A stretch of 64,000 nt of DNA, taken from assembly GCA_018398815.1 (NCBI GenBank), contig CM031595.1:52002994-52066993 (forward strand). Direction: 5' to 3'. The position numbers and the translations under genes were made by a program. The stretch's first letter is position 1. The number at the start of each line of letters is the position of its first letter. The notes beneath the pieces are model-generated. The model saw only the letters and a list, made by a program, of their open reading frames with translations, searched no databases and was not told the origin of the DNA. This document shows, piece by piece, positions 23,533 through 34,559 of this stretch. Source of the stretch: Conus ventricosus. Its lineage: Eukaryota > Mollusca > Gastropoda > Neogastropoda > Conidae.

Positions 23533-24081
23533 ATGCAGAAAACGGAGGTTAGAAGATTAGATATTGACAGTAATGAGAGTAATTTCGAAATTAGGAGGTT
23601 GGGTGGAAGAGGGAGAGAAGGAGAACGTGATGAAAAAGAGGACTGTAAAATGGTAATACTGAATCCATTGAGAGCTATGGGAATGTTTGAGAGATTCTCT
23701 CTGTATTCTTCATTTAAGTCAAATTTCCTTAGCGAACCATATGTTGATAATATGCGAATTAAACATTTTAGAGATACTATCGCTAAATTGAGAATAGGTA
23801 CCCTCCCATTGAATGCAAACGTTGTTCAATATACTCAAAATAGTACCACAGATGTATTGTGTAGTTTTTGCAGAACTGAGATAGAAAATGTAATTCACTT
23901 TGTCTGTAACTGTCCATGCTACAAAGAACTACGACTTAAATATCTTGGCACAAACCGAATTAATAAGGAATTATTTGGTGACTTAATGAAATGTACTGAT
24001 GTCATATCTGTGCAAAATGTGGCTCAGTTTGTGCATCATGCCATTAAAAAGCGTGAAATACTGACTGAAATTATAAATTGA
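23533..24081 (+). pseudogene. LINE ORF2 C-terminal fragment (zf-RVT-like)
   Basis: A 182-codon open frame that ends naturally at TGA (24081). Residues ~75-140 carry the C-terminal non-LTR signature: KHFRDTIAKLRIGTLPLNAN, then CSFCRTEIENVIHFVCNCP and YKELRLKYL. This gives a C-x2-C-x7-H-x4-C type knuckle. Reverse transcriptase and endonuclease are absent, so this is a 5'-truncated insertion. A 3' UTR appears to run to about 24846, where the sequence ends in a TTTTGTCTTGTCTTG repeat typical of a LINE tail. A (CT)n microsatellite lies inside that UTR. Confidence 0.8.
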
Positions 24082-24464
24082 ATTAGTACTGTCAAGCCTG
24101 TTTTGAAAAGTGCAATGTAAGTTGTGGGCCGTTGGCCGAAATCGAAATGTAGTGTATCAGGAAAGAGCAGGAGGGGAGGGGGGGGGGGGGGTAAGGATGA
24201 AAGGGGGGGGGGGGGTAGTAATGCGCATAGGTGATTCTGATGTTAGGAGATCGGGGTAGAGGGGGCTGGGATGGTGGGAAGGCGTAGCTGAGTTTAATTC
24301 TCTTGAGTTCAGTTCACAGCCTTGCCGTGTGTTAAACTCTCAGAAAATAGAATTTGTGTTATTTACAGAGTCCATGCATGATGTATTTTGATTGTATGAT
24401 ATTTGCATTTAACGGAAATGTTAAGAGTCTAATGACTTTTGAACATTAAATCATCTGGAATCCT

Positions 24465-24473
<9 letters not shown>

Positions 24474-24537
<64 letters not shown>

Positions 24538-24558
24538 GCTCGCTCGCTCGCTCGCTCT
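24474..24558. repeat. (CT)n / (CTCG)n microsatellite
   Basis: CT repeats turn into (GCTC)n at 24537-24558. Located within the presumed LINE 3' UTR. Confidence 0.95.
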
Positions 24559-24816
24559 CTTCATTATTGTTATTCTCATTTTTATTTATTTTATTTTTTT
24601 GTTATTATTATTTTTTGTTGTTGTTTTGTTTATTATTATTCTTATTTTTTGTTTTTTTTTTCTTTTATTTCTATTTTCTTTGATGTTCCTCTTGATTACA
24701 TACCGCTTTGCTTGCTTCTTTGTTTCTTACATTAATTGATTTCATGCATTTGATCCCTACTCAGGGCGGGGAAAGGGATGAAAAAAAAGTACGTTGTGTT
24801 ATCTATTACCTCGTAA

Positions 24817-24848
24817 ATAAAAAAATTTTGTCTTGTCTTGTCTTGTCT
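24817..24848 (+). mobile_element. LINE 3' terminus (TCTTG repeat tail)
   Basis: AATAAAAAAATTTTG followed by three or four TCTTG repeats. A short tandem 3' repeat directly after a poly-A-signal-like motif is typical of CR1/L2-like LINE ends. It matches the orientation of the fragment at 23,533. Confidence 0.6.
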
Positions 24849-25127
24849 CTCTCAGTGACTGATTTCCCTTTTGTGCCCCCCCCTTGAAGGGGAAAAAGGG
24901 CCCGGGTTAAAACTTTTGCATTGTCATTTCTCTCTGCTCTCTGTCTCGTCTCTCTCTGTCTCTCTCTTCCCTCTCCTCTCTCTCCTCCTCTCTCTCTTCT
25001 CTCTTCCCCTTTCCCCTTTCTTCTTTTCTTTTTCGTCTCGTCGTCGTGGGCGGCGCGGCGTCGTCTTCTTCTTTAACTACTTCTTCTTCTTCTTCTTTCC
25101 TGTTTTTTTTTTTCCCCCCAAACCCAG

Positions 25128-25331
25128 CCTTACGCGAAGGGCACGAACCCCAGACGTGGGAGGACTACCGTAGGGCCGTCAGGTGGCTGCAAAAATCTAT
25201 CCGGCGTGCTGGAGCTGCTACTCAACAACGAGCTCGTGGACCCCCGGGTCATCTTAAAAGCAAATAAACTATTCCCCGTGTGTAACCCGCCCTTCCACGT
25301 CCCCTCAAGCGTGTCCCTGGCGCGCCTCCTG
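25128..25331 (+). pseudogene. ankyrin-repeat gene, exon 2 (reading frame disturbed)
   Basis: A long pyrimidine tract ending in AAACCCAG (25127) is a strong acceptor. Downstream, one frame reads REGHEPQTWEDYRRAVRWL; after a shift near 25,195 another reads SGVLELLLNNELVDPRVILK and then FPVCNPPFHVPSSVSLARLL. The VLELLLNN part is an ankyrin outer helix. The end is CTCCTG|TGATGAC, where one missing G would give a GTGATG donor in phase 0. I treat the breaks as probable consensus errors, because sequence quality collapses just to the right and the protein otherwise continues naturally between exon 1 and the exon at 34,118. A true pseudogene is possible. Confidence 0.6.
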
Positions 25332-25697
25332 TGATGACGGAAAACCACCCAGTCGGGGTATACGTCAAGGTCAAGATGCCTCCCAGGACCTCCCCCCTGA
25401 CTGTGATTGAAAAACGCTTTAAAGGTCCCCGATTGCTCCCGAGTATTTCGCACTTGCATAAAGTTGCGATTGACAGGGCCCCAATCCAACTTCGATGAGG
25501 GGGGTGGGGAAGGGGTAAATGATTGGCTGGAGTGGGGGGGGAATGGGGAGAGGGTGGGGAGAGAGAGAACAGCAGACAGACAGAGAATCTTATCGCGCGT
25601 TGTCACAGAGAGACGAACGAACGAAAAAACGAACGAATTTTTTTTAAGAGGGTATGGTTAAAGCATGAATCTTTTTTAACCCACCCCCTTGGGCAAG

Positions 25698-25728
<31 letters not shown>

Positions 25729-26303
25729 GATATATAGTAAAAAAAAATCAAACAAATACTAAAAAAAATGGAAAAAATTTCCCTTTTGATGGGAACCTTT
25801 GACAAAAAAAAAGAAAAAAAACCGTAAACCCCCCACCACCCCCAACACAACAACCCAACAACGAGAAAAAATGACAAGGAAAGAGGTGGGGGAAGAGAGA
25901 GAGAGAGAGAAGAGAGGGGGGGGGGGGAAAGAGAGAGGAGAGAGAGAAACCGACCGACTGACCGAACGACTGCCGACTGGCGGAAAAAAAAGGCAGAGAA
26001 AAAGGAAGAGAAATACAATGAAGCAGACATGGATAAACCATACGAAAACCTTTGAAAAAAAAAACCCCACATTAATGGAAAGGGGACACTGCATTTGCTA
26101 AAAATGAGTCAACTTCCAACTACTAGGGGAAAAGAGAGGGAGCGGGGGAAGAGGAAGAAAGAAAAGGGGGAAGAGGGGAAAGGAAGAAGAAGAAGGGGAG
26201 AGAAAAAGGGGAGAGAGAGAGAGAGAGAGAGAGACTGCCGGCGGGACATACAGAAGAAGATAGACAGAGAATACAGGGCAGCAAAATAAAGAAATAGGAT
26301 GAG

Positions 26304-26334
<31 letters not shown>

Positions 26335-26849
26335 GGAAATTGGATACAAGATTCGACCCAAAAAAACCACAAGGTTAGCTATAACTCACATTAATATTTT
26401 GAAAATTTTTTTAAAAGTAAAAAGTATTTTTATTTCTTATGTCACAAGGAAATTTTTTCCCAAAGTTTACCACCTGAATAATAAGGAAGCATAAATAACA
26501 ATTCGGGGGGGGAAGGGAAAAAAATGTTTATTACGAAAGGTGTTTAAAAGGGAAATTTTTGGTACGTGAAAAGGAGGTGGAGATTGTTCATTTTTTTGTA
26601 CATGAACACCCCCTTATTGAACGACATTTAACTAAAGGGGAGAATCTAAAGTTTTTATAGTCCAATTTGAAGAGATGTTTTAAGGAGTGATTTTAGTAAA
26701 AGCTTTTCAACGCACAGTGGTTTCAAGAAATTGTGACGGGCCATGCCCCAGAAAGTTGAAGTAATAATATCAATTTTATTTTGGCGGGAAAAATAACTTC
26801 CGAAATGGGGGTCAAGGAAATCTTAAACGTTTAACTAAATATCTTACTT

Positions 26850-28400
26850 GGATTTCCCGAGTAAAGAAAAAAGGGATTACCCCAAGTAGATTGTTATCGA
26901 TAGTGAGCCCCAAGAAAATTTATGGAATCAATTTCTTCTATAATGATCTAAGATACAATGGGGGGTGATCTATTTTTATTTTGTCGTTTTTCCCTATTGT
27001 TATAAACAAAATTTTGGGATTTATGGGATGGGGGGCCCATGTGTTTTTTGTTTGGACCACCATAAGATTATTTATATCTTTTTGAAACCTCATACGATGC
27101 TTTTTTCCCTTTTGTGGAGTGTCGTTCGCAAAAATGTTCACTGAAGAGGAAATAGTAGAGGAAGATCATTTTAAAAACCAAAAAAAATTTGGGCCCAAAA
27201 AATTGATCTTGGGGGACACCTAATTCCGGGTGGGAAAAGTGGTTTTACGAGGTTTTAAAAAAATGCTTTTTCCTTTTGGTAAAAAAAGGGGATATAATAA
27301 AGAGATTTTCGGGATATCCCGAAAATAGAAGTTTTTTTCAAGAAATTTGGTCAAAAATGTAAAAGGCTTTTGAAAAGTCAAAAAAAAAGTCACCGAAAAT
27401 TTGTTTACAATTAATGTTTGAAAGCATTTTTTAAACTAAGGGGGTTTAGGCGTAACGAATGGTTTTTTCAAAAACCACTTTTTTTTGGATGAAAAAATAT
27501 GTTTAATAAAGTGTAACTGGAATTGCTTTTAAAAGATTTTTTCTAGAGGTTTGAAAAAGTAGTAGAATTGTATTGGTCATAATTGAAAGTAGTTGGGTCG
27601 CGGATTTATAAACGGTAGTATTTGGTACTTAAAAACCTGGGGTGAAAACATTTTTCGGCAAGGTTGTAAATGTAGGTGAATGCTCCGATAAACAGATGCA
27701 GAAAATTTAAAGATTTTACTATCAATTTGTTAGACCACAGCATTTTAAGATTTTTTTAAAAAGACATATTCCCCTATAACTTCGTGTACCTTAATATTAA
27801 AATGAAGTTTGTATCTATATTTTGATCACATAATTTTTCAACAATGATGATCTTGTTTATATGTGATCAAGTTTATCATTTTCTGAGTATTGTTGAAAAG
27901 TGTAAATTTAATTTTTTTTGGTAGATAAAAACCAAACCCCAATGAACGCAGATCGATTTTTTCCCCGATAAATTTTTAAGGCTTTCCCGACGGTTTTTTA
28001 TCTGTTTTTGAAGCAAAAAGTTTTTTGAAATATTTTTTTTCATAATCTTTTTAGGGAGTTACTTTTTTTTCGTTTTTCTTAAAACGTCATTTTCCCTGAG
28101 ACTTAATAAATTATCTCGAAGTTTAAAGCGCATTGATTTCTTCGGTTAACCATTTTTGGTTTTTGCCACAGCTCAAGCGTTTAAAAACTAATGGGGGCTT
28201 TTTTTTTCAAATTACAGATAAAAAATACGATACCAAGTTTCAAGGGGGGTCGGGGTCGGTATTTTGATAAACCCCTGAAAAAATTTGAGAGCCAGGAGTA
28301 GAAGGCATCAATATTTAATGTTTTTTTAAAAACGAGAAATATGGATGGGGTAATTGGGGAATTTTTGTTTCCCTTTTTGGCCATTTTACAAAAAAGGGAA
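26850..28400 (-). pseudogene. LINE reverse transcriptase remnant in poor sequence
   Basis: On the minus strand, and with many frame changes, several reverse transcriptase landmarks occur in the right order. DFSKAF (motif A) is at 27359-27379. GVPQ followed by a distorted GP-x-F is at about 27190-27220. A catalytic-box-like NIFANDT is at about 27118-27140 (normally F-A-D-D-T). QKDINNLM follows at about 27070. Together these identify a CR1/L2-type non-LTR element. It may be intact in the real genome, because the region is full of apparent base-calling errors. Confidence 0.55.
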
Positions 28401-29229
28401 AATGATCACTAAACCAGACACCCCGGGACGAAATTTCAATAATATTGACGGGGGCATTTACATATTATGGTCAAAAAAGTGTTTTAGACTGTGGTGTTAT
28501 TTTGGTTGGTGTGTTTAAACAATTTTTTTTAAATTCTGCAGTTCAAAATATTTTTCCAGTTTTTATGCGGGTTTAAATAAAAAAATATTTAAAAAAATCC
28601 AATAGATTACCTTGTGCATAAACGTATACATCTTCCATCTGAATCGAAGCGATCAAACCCCATCAACCGTTTCTGGATTTCTATAAAAAACCTATAAGAG
28701 GGTTTTTACCCCTTTAAACAAATTCTATCCAAGCACTCAAGGGAGATTATCAAACAATTTACTTGTTTTTAAAATTTCCGAGTTTTGGACAAATGCTAAT
28801 CAGGTTAGTTTAGCCCCTGGCCTTCCCAATCAACTTAGCCGGAATCGATATAGATTGTCAGTTAAACCTCTGTTTTTTTGTTTAGAGAAACCCAAACAAT
28901 GGAAGTGATCATTTAATTTTATAAAATAGAGGGGATGTCTATATTTTATTTAATAAGTACTACATTTTAGGGGACCTATTTTAATCCAAATTTACTTAAA
29001 AAATTTCTATTCATTGATTTCTTGTCTAAGATCAATGACAGATAATTGTAGGGGACAAATGATCGACACTTAAAAAAACACACACGTTTATACTAAATAT
29101 AAGATTTAAATATGAAGATCTGGAAAACGGGACAAAAACATCAAAGAGAAGAAAGAAATAAAGTGTTTCCCCATAAATTTTAGGCAAAAACAACAAATGT
29201 AAAAAGGGGCAACAATTTTAAGAAGAGGG

Positions 29230-29860
29230 AAAAAAACAACCCCACACACAACCCACCCCCCACACACACACACACACACCCACACACACCAAACAAAACA
29301 AGATGAGAAGACAGTTAACAATCAATCACTTGGGCGAATCACTTGGCTCAAATTTCCAAAAAAGCAACCAAGCAATTTAAATGCGAAAAAAAAAACAATA
29401 ACAACGAAACAAACTATAAGCAAATTTTGTAATTAGATCTACATCAAAGACCCCTGAAGTCAGGTGGTCCGGCAATCTGTGACCCCCTGAATAGTACCTG
29501 TGGGGGGACTCTGATACACACCCACAAAACCACACAAACACACCCAACCCCCCAAACCCAAAACCCCACACCCTTATAGAGCGCAAGCCCCTTTTATCGT
29601 TTGCGCCCTAATACCCATAACACACACACAACCCCCACCCCACCCCCCCCACACACACACACACACACAACCCCAAAACACCTCTTATAGACGCAAGAAT
29701 TTTTTTCGTTTGCGCCTTAAAAACCATACACACACACCCCCACCCCCAACCACACACACACACAACACACACACACACACCCCAACCAGCGCGCGACACA
29801 CACACACACAACAACACACACAACACACACACACCAAAACACACACCACCACACCCTGAA
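29230..29860. repeat. CA-rich block with two copies of a GCGCAA/TTGCGC hairpin unit
   Basis: Interrupted (CA)n and C-run sequence. Two copies of a unit, at about 29573-29620 and 29685-29735, contain CTTATAGA(G)CGCAAG, a T-rich loop and CGTTTGCGCC, forming a 6-bp stem. Base accuracy is doubtful here. Confidence 0.5.
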
Positions 29861-31445
29861 ATATTATAATATAACAATAATATATTCTCCATTATCATTA
29901 ACCCCTAATCCCCATGAATTTTTTTTCCCCCCCAAACATCCCCTTCACTTCACACCAATCTTTAATGTTATCGTTGACCCGACACACATTGGACAGTCAC
30001 CAGAGGTAGTATCGAAAACAGTCATGTAAAAAAAGGCGGAAAAATGACAATTTAATTCGATTTCCTTTTTTGCCTTATGATGCCCCAAATTAACAAGGGG
30101 CAAAGTCCGTTTTTTTTAAGGGTTTTTTTGTTGAAAAGGGGGGTTTGGGGGGGCGAAATGACGCTGATTTTCAGCAGTTTGGGCGTATGATAATAAAAAT
30201 TCTGCATAAGGGGGGATCAGGTTTTGAGGGGTTTGTTTCCCTCGGTTTTTTGAACGGCATCATGGGGGGATTTATCCCCCTTCGTTGGGTCAATGATGAA
30301 AGGGCAGGGGAGACTTTCCCGAAAAGATGGGGGGGGTTTGGAGAAATGTTTTTCAGGAGGGTGGTTAATTGGGGAGATAGCGAGAATTTGGGGGATGTGT
30401 TCGGGGGTGGCCTGGTGTAATAAAGGGAGGGGTTGGGGGGGTTATCGTTTAGGGTGATGGTAAGTTGAAAATGTGAGATGGGTTTTGGGGGAGCGATTGT
30501 TCAGGGGGGGGGCATGTTGTAAGGGGTTCAGGGGGGTGTGGGATGAGGGGCGGGGGTTTACTGGAAGTTTGGGGAGAGGGGGGGAAAAGATACAGGAGCC
30601 CGGGGAGGGGGGTAGGGGGGCGACGTTCATCACCCATAAAATTTTCGTTTGGCCCTTCTTGGGGCAGGTTTTGGGGGAAGGGGGGTGGGAGTGGGTAAGG
30701 TTTATGTTGAAGGGGAAAAAGACGTTGATTCGTTTTTCCCGGGAAGACAAAGGGGGGGCCACCCCTACTGTATGTCTGGCGATTTCTTTTGGGGCACTGC
30801 CCATAGTCCTTTTTATGTTTTCAGAGTTGGAGTTCCCTTTGATTTTGGGGTTTACGTTGCATACAATGTCATATCAGACGAACGAGGGGAAATTATCAAA
30901 GGGAAAAAAACATTTTTTAATTTACATGCAATTTCAAGTTTTTTTTTGAGGGGATATGTGTTGTTAAAAGGGTTTTTACCTCTTTCTGGGAGATTGAGCT
31001 AAGAACAAAACACCTGCGGAAAGGTCTTACAGCAAGTACAAAAAAATCGTTCCATGATTCAGGGAAAAGGGACCCGAGGGGCACGAATTAATACCCCCTG
31101 GATGATAACTCTTTGATGTAAGGCGTCTGGGGTGGAGGAGCCGTTTTAAGATCCTGTAATTCTTCTGGCACACTAATTTAAAAAGATTTAAAGCCACGAG
31201 GGGCGAGTCTTTTAGGTCAATAAAACGAATAACGGGGTCCCCCGCAAGTAGCATTGTAGCATTGCCAGGTACAGACATGTGATGTAACACTTCACTGGTG
31301 GAAGGCTTCAACGTTGGATAATGTTGATTCATTTGTTTATTCTTGTCTAATATCTTTCCAGGTGGGCGGGGTCGGACAAAAGGGTTTTATCATTATCACT
31401 CTGAGAGAGAACATTAAAAGAATTAAAGGTCGGAACCGAGTAACC

Positions 31446-31602
31446 GAGAGAGAGAGAGAGAGAGTGTGTGTGTGTGTGTGTGTGCGTGTGCGTGCGTCCG
31501 TGCGTGCGTGCGTGCGTGTGTGTGTGTGTGTGTGAGCCGATCTATGTATTTTGCTCCTATTCTGCATTTGTTGGTGCACCTGTCTATGTGAACACCTAAC
31601 AT

Positions 31603-31661
<59 letters not shown>
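31446..31661. repeat. (GA)n, (TG)n/(TGCG)n and (CT)n microsatellites
   Basis: (GA)n at 31446-31463 flows into (TG)n and (TGCG)n to 31535. After 65 bp of ordinary sequence, (CT)n runs at 31603-31661. Confidence 0.95.
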
Positions 31662-31663
<2 letters not shown>

Positions 31664-31698
31664 CTCTTCTTCTTCTTTTGCCCTTTTTCTCTACTTCT

Positions 31699-31729
<31 letters not shown>

Positions 31730-32245
31730 CTCTTCTTCTTCATCTTGTTCTTCTCCTCCTCCTCATCTTCCTTCTTCCTTCTCCTCTTCCTTCTCCTTTT
31801 TCTTCTCCTCCGTCTTCTCTTCTTTCTCTCCTCTCCTCCTTCTCTTTTTTCTTCTCCTCCCCTCCTCCTCTTCCTCCTCCTCTTCCACTCCTTTCTTCCT
31901 CTTCCACATCCTCCCACTTTTCCTCCTCCTCCTCTCCTCCTCCTCTCCCTCTTTTCTCGCCTCCTCCCACTACTTCTTCTCTTCTCCTTCTCCTCCCTTC
32001 TCCTCCTTTTCTTCCACCTCCTCCTCCTCCTTCTTCTTCATCCTTCTTCCTCTCATTCTTCTCCTCATGCTCTGTCTCGTCCAATTTTCATTTCTATCCT
32101 CGTCCACCGACGTCCTCCCTTCTGCTTCCTCTCTCCCTCCTCCTCCGTCCCTCTTCCCTTCCCTCACCTCCATCCTCATTCCTCTCCTCCTTCTTCCTAC
32201 CATCTTCCAACATTCCCCTCTTCCTCCTGCCCTCTCCGCCTAATC
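31662..32245. repeat. pyrimidine-rich tract (TTC/CTC/TCC)
   Basis: Nearly 600 bp of almost pure C and T on the plus strand, with irregular TTC, CTC and TCC units. Long Ser/Leu/Phe/Pro frames on plus and Lys/Glu/Arg frames on minus are artefacts of this bias. It can form triplex DNA. Confidence 0.9.
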
Positions 32246-32282
32246 TTCCTCGGCTGATACAAGTCAAGACAGGTGGCTGATA

Positions 32283-34117
32283 GAGTGTGTCTGTCAAACG
32301 GGTAATGTATGAACAATTAGTACAGCATGCCAAACACGTGATGCATATCAACTAATACAGTATGAGCGGCGACTGATGCTCACACCATATCAAACAGGTG
32401 GATTATGAACATCAGCTAAGAGATTATGTCAAACAGAACAAGAAACCAATGCAGTATTTCAAGCGGGTGAAGTGTGAACGTGAGCTGATACAGTATGTCA
32501 AACAGGTGGAGTGTGAATGGAAGATAACACAGTATGTAAAACCAGTGACGTATGAAAGGCAGCTCACACAGTAGGTAATGCAGATGGAATGAATGTGAAC
32601 GGCAATGCACACATCAGGTCATACAGGTAGAGTATAATATAAAAGCAGCTTACACATGTGTCAAACAGGTGGAAAATGAATGACAGTTTACACAGTATAT
32701 TATACATGCGGATCATAAAAGGCAGTTTACACAGTATTTGAAATAGGTGGAATGTGAAAGTCAGCTCACACAGCATGTAAACCAGGTGGATATGAGCGGC
32801 AGGTCGCATAGTATGTCAAACAGGTGGAGTGTAGTGTGAACGGCACCAGATAGAGTAGGCCTATGTCAAACAGGTGGACTACGATAAGCAGCTGATACAG
32901 TAAGTCAGTGTGGTGGAGTAGTATGAACAACAGCTGACATAGTAAGTCAACCAGGTGAAGCAGTACCAACAGCAGCTCAAACAGTACGTCAGTCAGGTGG
33001 AATCGTACAAATAGCAGCTCACACAGTAAGTCAACCGGGAGGAATAGTGAACAGCAGCTAACAAAGTAAGTCGACTAGGTGAAGTAGTACGAACAGCAGC
33101 TCACACAGTAAGTCAACCACGTTGTGTAGTACTACGAACAGTGCCTCGCACAGTAAGTCAACCAAGTGAAGTAGTACGAACAGTTTCTCGCACAGTAAGT
33201 CAGACAGACAGAGCACGAACAGCAGGTCACACAGTAAGTCAAGCAGGGGGAGGAGTACGCGCAGTAGCTCACAACCGGGTACAGTTGTACGAACAGTAGC
33301 TCACACAGTAAGTCCACCAGGTGGAGTAGTACAAACAGTAGCTCACACAGTAAGTCCACCAGGTGGAGTAGTACGAACAGTAGCTCACACAGTAAGTCCA
33401 CCAGGTGGAGTAGTAAGAACAGTAGCTTACACAGTAAGTCCACCAGGTGGAGTAGTAAGAACAGTAGCTTACACAGTAAGTCCACCAGGTGGAGTAGTAA
33501 GAACAGCAGCTTACACAGTAAGTCCACCAGGTGGAGTAGTAAGAACAGTAGCTACACAGTAAGTCCACCAGGTGGAGTAGTAGGAACAGTAGCTCACACA
33601 GTAAGTCCACCAGATGGAGTTGTACGAACAGTAGCTCACACAGTAAGTCCACCAGGTGGAGTAGTACGAACAGTAGCTCACACAATAAGTCCACCAGGTG
33701 GAGTAGTAAGAACAGTAGCTCACACAGTAAGTCCACCAGGTGGAGTAGTACGAGCAGTAGCTCACACAGTAAGTCCACCAGATGGAGTAGTACGAGCAGT
33801 AGCTCACACAATAAGTCCACCAGGTGGAGAAGTACGAACAGTAGCTTACACAATAAGTCCACCAGGTGGAGTAGTACAAACAGTAGCTCACACAATAAGT
33901 CCACCAGGTGGAGTAGTACAAACAGTAGCTCACACAATAAGTCCACCAGATGGAGTAGTACAAACAGTAGCTCACACAATAAGTCCACCAGGTGGAGTAG
34001 TACAAACAGTAGCTCACACAATAAGTCCACCAGATGGAGTAGTACGAACAGTAGCTCACACAGAAAGTCCACCCGGTGAAGTAGTACGAACAGTAGCTTA
34101 CAGAGAAAGTCCACCAG
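32283..34117. repeat. 42-bp minisatellite ending at a splice acceptor (about 44 copies)
   Basis: Units consist of ACAGTAAGTCCACCAG, GTGGAGTAGTACGAAC and AGTAGCTCAC. Copies from about 33,290 to 34,117 are nearly identical; copies toward 32,283 are increasingly divergent. The array runs without a break into the acceptor CCACCAG|GTGGAGTTCGAAC of the next ankyrin exon, and the unit contains that same junction. Because 42 is a multiple of three, long frames appear on several strands (such as 33269-34384 minus). They are artefacts. Confidence 0.95.
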
Positions 34118-34315
34118 GTGGAGTTCGAACGGCAGCTGGCTCCCAGCGTGGGCAGCCGATTTTACGGAGGGCGGTACGCCTATTCCTCCGCTCTGCACTG
34201 CGTCATCCAGTCCTTGGAACGCCATCGGGGCAGCTTCCCTTCCAAGAGCCTGGCCATCCGCTTCGCGGAGGAGTGTGTGGACGTCCTCATCGCTCACGGC
34301 GCCGACATTGAGAAG
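34118..34315 (+). CDS. ankyrin-repeat gene, exon 3
   Basis: 66 codons, phase 0 at both ends: acceptor CCACCAG (34117) and donor AAG|GTAGTG (34316). It begins VEFERQLAPSVGS. An ankyrin pair follows: YSSALHCVIQSLERH resembles the TALH helix, and CVDVLIAHGADIEK is a classic outer helix and loop tip (VxxLIxHGADI). The K-S-L-A-I-R-F insertion between the helices lengthens the unit. This is a well-preserved exon with no stop, in clean sequence. Its acceptor has 44 near-copies directly upstream in the 42-bp array. Confidence 0.88.
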
Positions 34316-34397
34316 GTAGTGACAACAACACGATGCCACTGTTGGCTGTTGTGTTGGACTGTCCCAGTCCGTTTTTTTAAGCAAAAGCTGTCTGTAG

Positions 34398-34546
<149 letters not shown>

Positions 34547-34559
34547 GGAGAGAGCCTCA

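Larger units (their letters stand above)
25500..31330. other. poor-quality consensus stretch
   Basis: The interval is dominated by inflated A, T, G and C homopolymers and lacks the ordinary base texture of its neighbours. It is similar to the second half of duplication copy A. Coding traces are present but broken by indels every few dozen bases. No intact gene can be called. Apart from the LINE traces on the minus strand and the CA-rich block described separately, I see nothing identifiable. Confidence 0.7.

Noticed and set aside
31027..31332. 101-codon minus-strand frame
   Set aside because: It lies at the edge of the poor-quality stretch and shows no domain or splice context I can support.
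31551..32280. Long Ser/Leu/Pro-rich open frames of up to 230 codons
   Set aside because: They come from an almost pure pyrimidine strand. The opposite strand gives equally long Lys/Glu/Arg frames.
32283..34117. CRISPR-like array
   Set aside because: The units are contiguous tandem repeats with no unique spacers, and the genome is clearly eukaryotic. The same applies to the 43-bp array at 17.8-19.5 kb.
33269..34384. Long minus-strand open frames (371 and 182 codons) over the 42-bp array
   Set aside because: The unit is 14 codons long, so several frames stay open by arithmetic. The repeated Leu/Val/Cys or Tyr/Ser/Cys strings have no sense as a protein, and the array is intronic to a plus-strand gene.
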